Notes: generated by a model not told the origin, from the sequence alone. A stretch of 64,000 bases of DNA from Parus major (GCF_001522545.3 NC_031778.1:24285171-24349170); one strand, 5' to 3'. Shown: positions 40,401 through 51,800, numbered from the stretch's first letter. A program made the numbers and translations.

Positions 40401-43400
40401 TATGAGCAGCTCTTTGGGAGCAGCTGGCAGTGACTGCCTGGGGTGTTTTATGTGCCCTGGGGCCTCGTATGGCACTTTTGGACATACTTTTCCCTTCTTG
40501 CATTACAAAGAATCACAACTCATGCACTTCTGATACCTTCCCAGGTATAAGCCAGTGCCAGGCACTAAAGCTCCTATGGGCTAAAAGTTCCAGGCTCTGG
40601 AGTCACAGCTCTGCCTGGTTCTGGCATTGAGCAGGAGCTGCCAGAGCTTCACAGCTGACATTTGCTTTGCAGCTGGGAAAGGGCAGAGTGTGAAACCCCT
40701 GCAAACTTTGAAAAAATTACTTTAATGCATTGCTCAGGTTTATGTTGGATGAAAGATCAATTTGGGCCACACATTAATAAGTTGAAAACCACCTCCTTTA
40801 TTCATCCTGTCTGTAAGTTCCAAAGTCTAAGAAAAGTCACTCTGTTCTCATCACTGCATTTCCCACATGTGTTAAAGAAGGAGACTCCCCCTGGCATTGA
40901 TTGGCCACATCCTTCTGCAGGAAATCCAGGGGTTCTTGTGAGAGTCCATAAACACAGGGGTTCCTACTGGAGTGCTGCTGATTTTCTCCTCAGGAGGAGA
41001 AGCTGTGGGAACTGACAGCAGGAGGGAGAGCAGCCATCCCCATGGATGTGGCATCAGGACAGGGCTGGGATGCCTTGGTGTCCTCTGGAGCTGTGGGCTT
41101 GGGGGTGGCACTTCCTTGGGGTGACAGTAATGACTGTGGAGCTGGTTGTCTCTTCATTGGCTGTTCTGTGAGTAAAGAGTCACTCCATCAAAGTGTTTTC
41201 TCTGGAATAAAAGTGGCATGAGAGAAAGGGGCAGCAGGTTTTATTGAATACATGATAGGATGGCTGTAATGGAGGGGGAGAGAGAAAATTGTACTTGCCA
41301 TTTCTAACTCCTGCTCAGCTGCATTTTTGAAAAATACCTTTAACATCTCATAAAATCCCCATGTATCTCCCTCCCTAAAGAGATTGAGTGTAAATATGTC
41401 ATGTCTTATTTTGTCTATGCTTCAGTGCCCTCAGGCAACAGAAATCTCTCAGGCTGGCAGTTTGTTCCAGGCTTGCTGATTATATTTCTCTACCTCATCT
41501 GTGGCTTGCCTCAAGGAAACTCTTTGAAGAGACTCTGCACAGGACCTATTTATGTGCCCTGCAAGGAGAGACAGGGGGAGGCTGTGCAAGTGACTTCACT
41601 GAGGAGGAGCCAGCACAGGCAGGAGTATTTTAACATGATAAATACAAAGCTTCTCACTCGCTGAAGGGAAGTTGTGAACATTCCCTTAAACACCAGGCAC
41701 AGCACAGAAGCTGAGTTAGGAATGGCCTTGAAGGTTCTCATTGTTTCCCACTGGCTCCTGGGAATCTGCACCCCTGCTGATGTGCTGAGCCCTTCCCATC
41801 GGGGCTCTTCCTGCTCAGGAACTTGTACCTGATTTCCAAAGAGGTGCCTGTGGCTGGAAAATCAGTGTAACATTTCACCTTCATCTTCTCACTTTGCTCC
41901 CACAGGTGTGTGTACTCTGTGTGATGCTTGCTGGCTCCCTGCTGCAGTTCCACTGCCAACAGCAGCGGAAAAGTGAGGAATAGTGAGAGTAGGAACATTT
42001 TCCCAGGGGGGCAAGGCTGGACAGAGCTCCCATTCCTCACCTTGGATGCTCTGTTGCACCTCCTGGTGCTGCCTGGTACAAATCCAGCTCTGTCTGTGTC
42101 GTGCAGGCCAATGGCAAGTGCTGGGTTCAGGCCATCTGAGGTGAGCTTGTCTCCTGTCACACCACCTTGGCTCTACTTTTACTGCAGTCAGCCTCAGAAA
42201 AGGCAAATCATTGCAGTAATTCATTTCACTGCAGCTAATTTGTGTTTTTAGGGAAGGAGAAGACTAAGGCTCTATTTTAAAACAAACAGAAATCTCATTG
42301 TCTCTGGAAAGAAAAAGCCAGGATCCTTACGGAAACATGCTAAAAATAGACCTTTTCATCTCGAGCTGTGTTTGACCAAATAATTAGGAAAGCAAACTCC
42401 TCAGAGCTGTTTTAGATTGCTGGTTTTCTGTTTGGGAAGGCAGTGTGGCCTTGGCAGTGGGAGCAGACCTGGCAGAACCCGGGTGTGCTCTTGGTGCTGC
42501 CCCGTGCAGAGCTGTCCCAGGGAGGAGGAGCAGACTCCAGTCCATGTGTGCCTCACTGGGACACTGCTGGCACACCTATCTGCCAATTCCAGGGCCTGGG
42601 AATTGTGAGGGAGAGCCTGAAAGTGCCTTGTGCTTGAGTCTGTCAGCAGACACTGTAGAACCAGCTGGGATGGTGTCCTGGTGTCCCACTCAGCCCCCAG
42701 CCCCTGCTCTGACCATTTCCAAATGGAAATCTGCCTGTCAGAGCCTGTTCCAGCTGCTGTGGGACTCAGACACATCCAAGCCTTCCCTATGGACAATATC
42801 CTCCCCAGTGAACCCAGCCCAGACCCTGCTCAGGCAGCGGGAACAGGACAGGGAACCTGGTCCTGAGCTTTTGCCTCATGGCAGCCACAGCTGCTTCCTG
42901 TCCTCTGGCAGCTCTGGAAGGTGGATGTATAATTAAATAATGAGGGGATTTGCTTGATCGATTCTGCAGAGATTTCTCTGCTCAGAATGCATCAGCATTC
43001 CGTGAGGAACAAGGAAATTTGTGATTTATTTCATTGGCATTTTTTTTGTCTTTGCTTTTAAAAGATGCCTGTGCTGGTACATGGAGTTCTCCAGTGAAAT
43101 CCCTGTCCCAGATTCCAACAGCCAGAACATTGTCCAGGCACAGTGGGCAGGGGCTGCATGGGGGAATGCCCTGAGGAGGGAAATCCTCTCCACAAACAGT
43201 GGAACTTGGTGAGGGAAGGGCTGGGAGCTGAAGGCAAGGAGCTGAACTGCAGGGAGCTGTGGGAGGGGGAGGAAAAACAGTTCACAGGATGTACCAGTAG
43301 AGTCTGGTTTGCTGCTGGATTCCTGGTTATTGCCATGGATGTGGCATGAGAAGCAGAACTGGGTATTTAATCGTGGTATCAAGGACAAGATAAAGGTCAC

Positions 43401-44751
43401 TTTCTGTTCTCATTATTAATAATTTATACTGCAAGTAATTCCAGTAATAATCAGTGTTACCTGGCTGTACCTAAACCCAGGATAAATGCATTTATCCCTC
43501 CCTTGGGGCACATAACCATGTGTTTAGTCTTAGCACTTGTATGCACTGTGCTCCCCAGTGCACAGCATTGTGGTTTGCAGGAACAAATGGATTCAGGAAG
43601 AGGTAAAGGTGTCTGGAATTGAACATTTCCACAGGAGCTGTTCTAGTGGGAAATGACAGCATTCAGTATCTCCCTGGTTAGTGACTGGGCAGTGACAGAG
43701 CAGACTTGATGGATCTTTTTCACTTTAACAGTAAATACTGATTTCTCAAGAGAAAACTTGAGAAGACTTTCAGAAAAAGGCACTAAGTGGTTGGGAAATG
43801 TCTCATTCTCCAGACCTGGAGCATTCATTCCAGCAAGTGGAGATTGCTCATTCTCCCCCCAGGTGCCTCATGTTCAGTCTGACAAACCAAAGAGTTTGAT
43901 TAAACAGGACATAACCTCATACTGCTAGAATCAGCTTTTATTTAAACTCTGTTTTTCATATTCTGTAGATTTCACAGTGAGTCACAGTCACTTGGGATTT
44001 CATACACTAAGGAGTATAACAACACAAAAACCTTCTCGCTACTCCTTTGAGTCATAAATACCAGGTGTCTAAAATTCTGCAAGGAAGAGGCAGTAAGAGT
44101 TAACAAGCTGAGCACACTTGGCTGATTTCTGCAGGTTTTGGGGTGAGGCTGAGCACTAACAGCACTTGTTCCCCGCAGCGCGCAGCCGGGGCCCTGGCCG
44201 TGCCTCTGTGCGCCTTCCAGGGCACCGTGTCCCTGCCGGCCCCCGGCGGCAAAACGCTCTCCTTGTCCACCTACGAGGTGAGCTCCCAGGGGCAGAAAAT
44301 AACCCCCACGTCCAAGAAAATCGAGGTGTACCGCTCCAAAAGCGTCGGGCACGAGCCGAGCCCGGGGGAGCCTCGGGATGCGTTCGCTGACACGAGCGTT
44401 AAGATTCACCTGGAGGTGCTGGAGATCTGTGACAACGAAGAGGCCCTGGACACCGTGTCCATCATCAGCAACATCAGCCAGTCCTCCACGCAGGCACGCT
44501 CACCGTCCCTGCGCTACTCCCGCAAGGAGAACAGGTTTGTGTGCTGTGAGCTGGGGGAAAGTGCCTCCTACTCCCTGCTCATCCCCTCGCACAGCCCCGG
44601 CAGCGACTTCAGCATCTCCATCCCCGACACGGTCGAGGCTCATCGGCGGAACAGCCAAAAGCAGCACTCGGCCAGGGCTGGGTACCAGGAGGAGATACAG
44701 CTGCTGAACAAAGCCTACAGAGAGCGGGAGGAGCAGGGCAGCGGCAGCTAA
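36547..44751 (+). CDS. GPR149: GPR149, orphan G-protein-coupled receptor (4 coding exons, 694 aa)
   Basis: Plasma-membrane orphan receptor of the rhodopsin class with no accepted ligand; in mouse it is linked to ovary and oocyte function. Coding exons: 36547-37476, 38329-38521, 39135-39523, 44179-44751. All introns are GT-AG, with phases 0, 1 and 0. I chose ATG 36547 because '[11 protein letters not shown]' aligns with the mammalian N-terminus; ATG 36535 is in frame four codons upstream. Seven helices are visible (about 33-59, 66-92, 103-127, 147-169, 187-213, 293-316, 325-347), after an N-tail with sequons at N7, N11 and N19. The family's oddities are kept: Y127-N-F stands where most receptors have DRY, and TVTP (339-342) replaces NPxxY. 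The third loop and the middle of the tail are GC-rich and diverged, while the last 190 residues are nearly mammal-like. Human length is 731, so this is somewhat shorter. DHX36 follows in the same direction. Confidence 0.97.
38329..38521 (+). CDS. GPR149: GPR149 coding exon 2 (helix 7 and start of tail)
   Basis: Begins after 'cctttcag' with IQMAVQ and encodes the end of helix 6, helix 7 and the '[10 protein letters not shown]' segment typical of GPR149. Ends one base into a codon before 'gtaagt'. Confidence 0.96.
39135..39523 (+). CDS. GPR149: GPR149 coding exon 3 (cytoplasmic tail)
   Basis: Begins after 'gcttag'. Ends ('[12 protein letters not shown]...RQ') are conserved, but the middle (about residues 410-470) is a Gly/Pro-rich stretch unlike the acidic, Asn-rich mammalian counterpart. 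Ends with CAG before 'gtaaag', phase 0. Confidence 0.95.
39524..44178 (+). other. GPR149 intron 3
   Basis: A 4.65-kb intron, the largest in either gene. It holds a minus-oriented CR1 fragment near 39928. No embedded gene or nested RNA was recognised; open frames within it are short and unremarkable. Confidence 0.9.
39928..40020 (-). mobile_element. CR1 LINE fragment in GPR149 intron 3
   Basis: 'ggctggaagggatctctgga' followed by 'cctcctgctccaagcagggt' is the reverse-complement form of the CR1 3' region. It is short and diverged, and boundaries are approximate. Confidence 0.65.
44179..44751 (+). CDS. GPR149: GPR149 coding exon 4 (conserved C-terminal tail)
   Basis: Begins after 'ccccgcag' and encodes the last 190 residues to the TAA at 44749. 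Contains the strongly conserved blocks '[11 protein letters not shown]', '[15 protein letters not shown]' and '[20 protein letters not shown]', and ends in the charged helix '[14 protein letters not shown]'. The high conservation of this tail suggests it carries the main intracellular interaction surface; that role is an inference. Confidence 0.97.
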   Translation, partial: RAAGALAVPLCAFQGTVSLPAPGGKTLSLSTYEVSSQGQKITPTSKKIEVYRSKSVGHEPSPGEPRDAFADTSVKIHLEVLEICDNEEALDTVSIISNISQSSTQARSPSLRYSRKENRFVCCELGESASYSLLIPSHSPGSDFSISIPDTVEAHRRNSQKQHSARAGYQEEIQLLNKAYREREEQGSGS

Positions 44752-44955
44752 AAGGTGTTTAATCCACACCCTCAACTGCTCTGACAGCCGGTGCTCCCCT
44801 CGCCTCCAGTCACCCGGGCAAATACAACAGCAGCTGCTTTTTCCTATCATACAATTTTATTTGGGTGCACTGGTGAATCAATTCAAACTTTTAAAGCTGT
44901 ATCAAGGGGATAACAAATACTCAAGTGCTTTACAGCTTTCCATAGTGGATTTTAA

Positions 44956-44985
44956 GTTATTTATTTATATACCTATTTATTTGAG
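44956..44985 (+). promoter_or_regulatory. AU-rich element in GPR149 3' UTR
   Basis: Overlapping ATTTA pentamers ('atttattta' at 44959-44967) and a second ATTTATTTG nearby. Such elements usually shorten mRNA life. Seen directly; the effect is inferred. Confidence 0.6.
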
Positions 44986-45010
44986 GAACATGTGTATCTA
45001 AAGAGAATCA

Positions 45011-45016
45011 AATAAA
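45011..45016 (+). terminator. GPR149 polyadenylation signal AATAAA
   Basis: Canonical hexamer about 260 bases after the stop codon, with GT-rich sequence beginning about 20 bases downstream. Confidence 0.8.
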
Positions 45017-45383
45017 GTTTTACATCCCAGCTTTGGTGTTGGCACTGGGTGGCGTGCCTGCAGGAGCCTGTGGAAATGAGGGAGCAGCTCCAAAGGTGGG
45101 AAGTTACAGCAGTTTTGATTCACTTGCAGTTCTTGTCAACATCTAAATCCACATAATACCATAAGTACTTTAATAACACCTGGACATCACTTAAAGCTCA
45201 TTGGCTGCTCTTTGTTTCACAGATTAAATCTCTCTTCTTGTTGATGAGGCCTGAAAGTATGCAAAGATCATATTCGCATACTACATACATGAAACGATAA
45301 GAAAATGATACAAATTCCCCATTCTGCAATACACCGGCCGGTCCGGGACTGGAACCCGCACCCTGCGGGGCGGGTCAGAGCGA

Positions 45384-45493
45384 GGACTCGAACCCGGGAC
45401 CCGGCGGGTCGGGTTAGGTCGGGCCGGGACTCGAACCCGGGACCCGGCGGGTCGGGTTAGGTCGGGCCGGGACTCGGGGCCGGGACTCGAACC
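45384..45493. repeat. 43-bp G-rich minisatellite upstream of DHX36
   Basis: Two full copies of a 43-bp unit (45384-45426 and 45427-45469) and degenerate remnants to 45493. Each full unit starts 'ggactcgaacccggga' and contains 'gggttaggtcggg'. The + strand carries several G3-run clusters that fit the G-quadruplex rule. Confidence 0.9.
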
Positions 45494-45538
45494 CGGGTCC
45501 CTCAGCGCTGCGGGCGGGCGGGCGGAAGCGCGGCTGCG

Positions 45539-45594
45539 GATGAGGCGGGCGGTGGCGGCGGATGAGGCGGGCGCTGGCGGCGGATGAGGCGGGG
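45539..45594 (+). repeat. 22-bp triplicated element in DHX36 5' region
   Basis: Copies at 45539-45560, 45561-45582 and partly 45583-45594, each beginning 'gatgaggcggg'. Each copy carries an ATG (45540, 45562, 45584), giving upstream reading frames if transcription starts before them. Confidence 0.85.
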
Positions 45595-45658
45595 CTGTGC
45601 CGGGGGGAGCCGTGCCGGGCCGGGCTGAGCCGGCAGCTCCGCGCCGGCAGCCGCGGCC

Positions 45659-45862
45659 ATGAGCTACGAGCAGCGCCGCGACTGGGGCCGCGGCCGCGGC
45701 CGGGGCCGGGGCGGCGATGGCGGCTCTGCCTCCGCCGCCTCCTCCTCGGCGGGCGGGCCCGGCGGGCGGGGACGGCACCCCGGGCACCTGAAGGGCCGCG
45801 AGATCGGGCTGTGGTACGCCCGCAAGCAGGGCCAGAAGAGCCGGGACGCCGACCGGCAGCAG
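45659..45862 (+). CDS. DHX36: DHX36 exon 1: Gly/Arg-rich tail and G4-recognition motif
   Basis: Residues 1-68. An RGRGRGRGG stretch (about 11-19) and a Ser/Ala/Gly run precede '[18 protein letters not shown]', the DHX36-specific motif that stacks on a G-quartet face in the known mammalian structure. Ends CAG before 'gtgagg', phase 0. Confidence 0.96.
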
Positions 45863-48800
45863 GTGAGGGACGCGGGGACGCGTTCGGGGGCCGGGGGTGT
45901 GTGCCCTGCAGCTGCCCCTGGGCCAGAGCGCAGCTTTGTGGTGCTGCCGGGGAGCTCGGCAGGCTCGGGCACACACACCCCGGCTAACGCAGGTGTTTGT
46001 GCACGGCTGGGGACGCTGATGGACGCTGTGCTCCCTGCCCTAGAGAGCTGTCGTGCGCATGGACGAGCGCAGGGAAGAGCAAATCGTGCAGCTGCTGAAT
46101 TCTGTCCAGACTAAAAACGACAAAGAGCAAGAAGCCATGTCCTGGTGGTCCGGGGATGAAGAAGGGTAAAGAGATATAATTACCGGTTCTTTTGTTTGTA
46201 TTGAATTGCACAACCTTTCCATAAGCTGGCAGGAAGATGTGTCAGAAGTTATTTACCTTTATTGAGTGTATTGACTCAACAAATATTCTCCAGCTTTTCC
46301 ACATGTATTGTCGTACTGAGACAATGAGATGGTTGTAGTCATTGCTGTAAAACTCTTTCATTATTGCTGAGTTTGGGGTATTAAATTTCTACTCAAACTC
46401 ATAAAACTTCTAACTCATCTCAAGGCTTATGACAGTAGATATATGGGATTTTTCAGTTCCCTTGGCTTCTGGGATTACTCTTCCAGAGGTGGCTTTTGGC
46501 TTCTGTTTTCAGGTATTGTGCAGTCTTGGGACATTTGTGCAGTGTCTGAAGCAGGGTCTGTTCTGGATTCATTAAGGATTTTCAGGAACAGCTGGAATAG
46601 GCCAGTGTGCAGAAATGAGGGGATTTGGGCTCCATTTGCTGAGGGATCCAGTTAGGGGGAAGGGCATTAAGCAGTAATTCTCTGATGATGTTTTGTTGCT
46701 TTGTAGCTTCGTTTGGTACAAAAGAACGTGTTGTTTTTTAGATCCTGATGTCAGGTTTTTGGTGGTTGGTAGTTTGAGACTTATTTGGTTTAATGGCTTT
46801 CACTGTAGTGACAGACCCAGAGCAGCTGGGGCTCCCCTGGATCCCTGGCAGTGCCCAAGGCCAGGTTGGATATTGGGTTTGGAGCCCCTGGGACAGAGGG
46901 AGGTGTCCCTGCCATGGCAGGGGGACACTGGAGGGGCTTTAAGGTCTTTCTAACCCAAACCATTCCATTGTTCTCTGTTGCCATGCACTGTTGGTTCATT
47001 GTCTGCTGGATTAACCTGCACCCTGGATGTGGCCAGGCACCGCTGGGGGAATCTGAGGTTCTTGTTCTGTGATTCCAGCCCTGCTCCAGAACAGCCTGCC
47101 AAAGTGAAACCACATGCTGTCAAAGCTCCTGTGAGACAGAGACCAGCCTGGGAGAAAACATCCCTGGATCTGGATGTGGAATATCTCTGTGAAAAAACCG
47201 AGCAGGATGCTGATTTAGATGAGCAACTTAAAGAAGACTTAATGAAGAAGAGATCTGATCCCAGATACATTGAAATGCAGGTACTTTAGCCTGTGTTAAG
47301 TTGAAAACTTTTCATTGGATTTTTTTAAATTAAGATAACCTGAAAATGTAATATTTTGCAATTTACTAGAAAGTTGTCATGGTGTTACTTTTGCTAAAAA
47401 ATATCTCTAGAATTCGTAAAATTCATACTCAGTAATAGAACAGTGATTAGAAATGGGAAATTACAAATTTCAGAAACAGTTAGAACCTGTAATTTGAGGC
47501 TGACATGTTGTTTCATTGGGTGGGTTTCTCTTTCTTTTTTATGGATTGTGTCCCTGCAGTTGTGTCTGAAACTGAAATCACAGCACTGGGCTCTGAAGGA
47601 ATGGCCTTCAAAACAGAACAGAGGTTTTGTTTTGAACAGCCACAGACAGAAAATTGTTTTACCCTGAAGACCAATTCTCTATTCCATACCAGCCCCTGCT
47701 CTTAACCTGTTTATACCTACCTTATCATGTACTGAACTCTTGGGATGAAATATTTTTTCTAAATTGAACAAAACTGAAACCACACATGGAATTAAAGTTA
47801 TTTCCCATGGGTCTGTGTTTATGCAAGTGTTGCTGAGCAGTTATTCTGCAGTTTAGAGGTGAAATCTATCCTATTGCTTCAGTGCTGAAAAGGTTTTTAA
47901 AGAGAAACATTTTTCTTTTTCCCCAGAGGTTCAGAGAGAAGCTCCCCTCATACGGGATGAGAGAGGTGAGTGTGTTGAAAGAGAGACTCGGTGGTGCTGT
48001 GCTCCAGAGCAGGGAAAGCAGCTGTGCCCTGTGACAGGCAGCAAGCCTTGGTGGCCTTCAGGAAGGGGAGAAGCCTCCCAGGCTCCCACCCTGGGGGGGA
48101 TTTCTTTCCACACAGTGCCAGGGACTCTCTGGCTGTGATATGGGGCTCAGTGCAGTGTTCTCATGGGAACATAACTGGCAATATCAGGGGAATGCATGGC
48201 TGCTACATACAGTTCATTACAGTCTTCTTTTTCTGCCAGTTAATCTTCTAGAAGGTTCCTGGTTACTCAGATTGTTGTGCTTCTGTGTATAAAATTGTGC
48301 CCTTTGTTGAGCAATTAGCCACTTTAGAATTGAATATAATGCCAATTAAGCTTTTTTAGCTTTAACCACTGATTTAATGGCTGCACTGGTGGCACTCAGT
48401 GCCTTTAGTTTTCCAGCCACAGGATAAGGTCAGTGACAGTAGGGGCTGTTATTAATTGGTGTTAATTCTCAGGCTGATATCCTCTGGAAGCAGTAGAAAT
48501 GGAGTATTCTGATATGTTTGCTTTAGCAGGCTCAGTGGGTGATTAGTGAGCTCCTTCCTACAGTTCCTCTATTTGCCATCATGTCCCTTCTGTTAGCATT
48601 TGTTTCTTAAAATAGTCATACTCCCCTTAACAGTCCTTGGGGTGGGGAGAAGGAGGCTGGGCAACTGTTCCTGTTGGTACAAGAAATGTTAAAATATTGT
48701 ACTGAAAACCTTTAGTTTGTGCAGGCTTGGAGTCCAACAGGGCAAACTCTTGTGTTCAGTCTCCAGCAATCTACAGGAGTTGAGCAGGAAGCACAAAAGT

Positions 48801-51800
48801 TAAAAATGTATTTCAGGCTTTCATTTTAGTTCTTTTATGTTTACATACAGGATCTAAAGTATTTAAAGCTAGCATTGAGGTATGCTTTAAACCCTAACAT
48901 GGGGAGTGCCAATGTGCAGGAATGACTTCTGTGAGGTTTAAACTGAACTTTTTTGTAGCATTGCAAGAAGCATCTGAGCATTTTTTGAGCTGCTGATACT
49001 TTGCTCATGAGCAGAGAATTCTCAAGATTGTCTACGATCTGTTTGCAAGGACAGCACAGTAATTGCCGTGTCTTTGTGTGGGCCAGGAGCTGGTGAGGCT
49101 GATCAACAACAACCGTGTGACGGTGATCAGCGGTGAGACAGGCTGTGGGAAAACCACACAGGTCACCCAGTTCATCCTGGACGATCACATCGAGCGTGGC
49201 CTGGGCTCCACCTGCAGGATCGTGTGCACCCAGCCCCGCAGGATCAGCGCCATCTCCGTGAGTGCCCCTTCCCAGAGCTCGGCTTTGTCCCCTGCAAAGA
49301 GCCAGTCTGTCAGTGTGCCCTGCTCCCATATTCACGAGATGTCTGTCCACAAAGCACTGCCACTGCAGCCTCCTCCTTCCCTCACTCTAGCTCATGGGTT
49401 CTAGCTGTGATTGTAATGGATTTGGGCAGTGCAAATGCCAGTTAAGATGAAAACTAATGTTGTGTCAGGCCCTGGAGAGGTGTGTTAATGAGCAGGAAAG
49501 AATCTGGTGTTGAAGTTGCTCTCCCTGATAGTTCAGTGTCAGAGCTCACCCTGCTGAAAGGGGAGTGTGTGCTACTAATGCCCGTGTCCCTGAGTTGCTG
49601 CTCTCAGGGGAGGAGAAAAGGTGCTTTTCAAGGCATTTCTTTGTTATTTACAGACCATCTCAGTTCCAGGTGTTGCTGTTGAGCAGCTCAGCTGCAGATC
49701 AGCCTGATTTTCTTTCTCCCCCTCAGGTGGCTGAGAGAGTGGCTGCTGAGAGGGCTGAGGGCTGTGGCAATGGCAGGAGCACTGGGTACCAGATCCGCCT
49801 GCAGAGGTGAGCAGTCATGGCAAGGGCCTGCTGGTTATCCCAAGGAGACAATTAGAAAAGTAAAAAAGAGAAATAACTCCTTTCCTGCTGATATTTCTCC
49901 CTGAAGGAATTCCTGTGAGGAAGGAATGAGGTTTCTGAATTTTAGGAAAAGGTTTGAGTGCAGTTCCTGTGTTTTATGCCCTGTGTGACAGTGACTGGCC
50001 TAAGTTAGGCTGTGTCTAATAAATCCTGTTTTCAACTCTTGTAGAAGGTTCTGCTGTGGGCAGAAATAAATCTGATGTCCCTAATCAATGAATTTCAAGA
50101 GAAAGTGAAAGTGCTGAAGGGGAGAATGCTCCAAACCATATTTCTATGGAAAGCTGTTTATTTGCTGTACATACTTATGCATCAATTCTCTGGGACCATG
50201 TAATAGGTGCAGCAACAGGAGCTTGCACAGGAAAAGCTTTCACATTTGTAGTCGGCTATAAGTGAAAAATCTGAAGTGGTACCACCACACCAGAACCCTA
50301 CTGTTGAAGCAAAACTGCTGAGAGGAGAGCTCAGCCCTCCCAGTATTTTAATTGGAGTCATAGAATGTGTGTGTGAGTGCCCTCTGTGCTGAGCCTGGAG
50401 GGCTGCAGCAGGTGGGGATCTGCACCTCAGCGTGCAGGAGATGGCAAAGGGTGCCTGGCAAGTCAGGGCCTCTCCCTGCTCCATTCCCCACCCTCAAAAG
50501 TGATGCAGCAGTGGCTAATTCCTTGTTCCTGCCCTTGTGGCACATCTGCATCATGTCTGCAGTGGCACCTGCAGCTGGGGTTCAAGGTTCTAAAGTAGTT
50601 TGTTAAATACAGAAGAGAACTGAGGAGTTCTTATTGTGTCTCTTTCAGTCGGTTGCCAAGGAAACAAGGTTCAATTTTGTACTGTACCACGGGAATTGTC
50701 CTGCAGTGGCTCCAGTCAGATAAGTAAGAGCTCCTGTTTAATGAGACACTGAATGCAATTATGAAATGAGTCCTGAGCTGTTCCAGTCATGGCTCTGCCT
50801 TTTATTTTTTCTAAAAGCAAAAGTTTAACTTCTGCCTCTTCTATTTTAGGCACTTGTCCAGCATCAGTCATGTAGTTCTTGATGAAATCCATGAAAGAAA
50901 TCTCCAATCAGATGTTTTAATGAGCATTATTAAAGATCTTCTGAATGTTCGACTGGATCTGAAAGTTATACTGATGAGTGCTACTTTAAATGCAGAGAAG
51001 TTTTCTGAGTACTTTGGTAGGTGAAATGCTTCCTAGAAATATTCCTCTTCAGTAATTTAGGCTTCTACAGTATAGTGCAGTTCTCAAATTATATAATTGA
51101 TTTGTATCAAAAGAAGAAATTACCTCAGTTTTACAAATATCTGCCAGCTGCTGGAGATGCAGTTTTATCTCATTACAACCCAATATTGCTTCTGGTTTTG
51201 CTTTTCAGACATGTCATGGAAACAGAATCCACAGAGTGTTTTCCTAGTGAATATTAATTTACCATGTTTTAGCATTCTTGCTCTGAGTGGGCAAGCAGAT
51301 TAAACTGAGTTGTTCAGTCTCCCAGCTTTTTCCAGTAGCTGGAAGCAGTTGAACATTCTGGTGTGCAGAATACTGCCTGCTGCTGCCCGTGCTTTTTTTA
51401 TTCAGCAGCCTTGTTTGGGGGTGAATTTGACATCTTCCCTGACAATTGGAAATGTCCTGTAGACATGGCAGCTATATTGCAGAAATAGTGAGGAATGTTT
51501 ATTGCTTCTGTTCTTTCAGTGCAGTATGTCATCGGTAGTTTTAAAACTGAGTTCTGCCTCCCTCCACAGACCATTGCCCAATGATTCACATCCCTGGATT
51601 TACCTTCCCAGTGGTGGAATATCTGCTTGAAGATGTCATTGAGAAGTTGAGGCAAGTGTTTTTTCTGAACATCATTTCAGAGGGTGTTTGGGGGGGTTTG
51701 GCTTAGTTTACATGAAGAATTGCCTGTATTTTTCAACAGAAAACCTGCTAAGGGGACCTTGAACAGTAACTACAGGTGGCACACAGCTGCCTGGGAATGT

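Larger units (their letters stand above)
44752..45040 (+). other. GPR149 3' UTR
   Basis: Runs from the TAA to just past an AATAAA signal at 45011-45016, which is followed by a GT-rich stretch ('ctttggtgttggcactggg') expected downstream of a cleavage site. AU-rich elements lie at about 44956-44985. Confidence 0.8.
45320..45900 (+). promoter_or_regulatory. CpG island and probable DHX36 promoter
   Basis: Extremely GC-rich DNA with dense CG dinucleotides spanning the sequence between GPR149's 3' end and the first DHX36 exon. It includes an ETS-like CGGAAG at 45523-45528 in a GC-box-like run and a triplicated 22-bp element before the start codon. No TATA box was seen. The exact transcription start cannot be read. 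Confidence 0.75.

Noticed and set aside
45330..45500. tRNA gene on the minus strand
   Set aside because: Perfect T-arm/B-box matches recur, but there is no A-box, anticodon stem or acceptor pairing around any of them. They are part of a tandem repeat.
45281..45976. Minus-strand frame of 231 codons opposite the DHX36 promoter
   Set aside because: GC-rich CpG-island shadow with Arg/Pro/Ala-rich content; other frames are open too.
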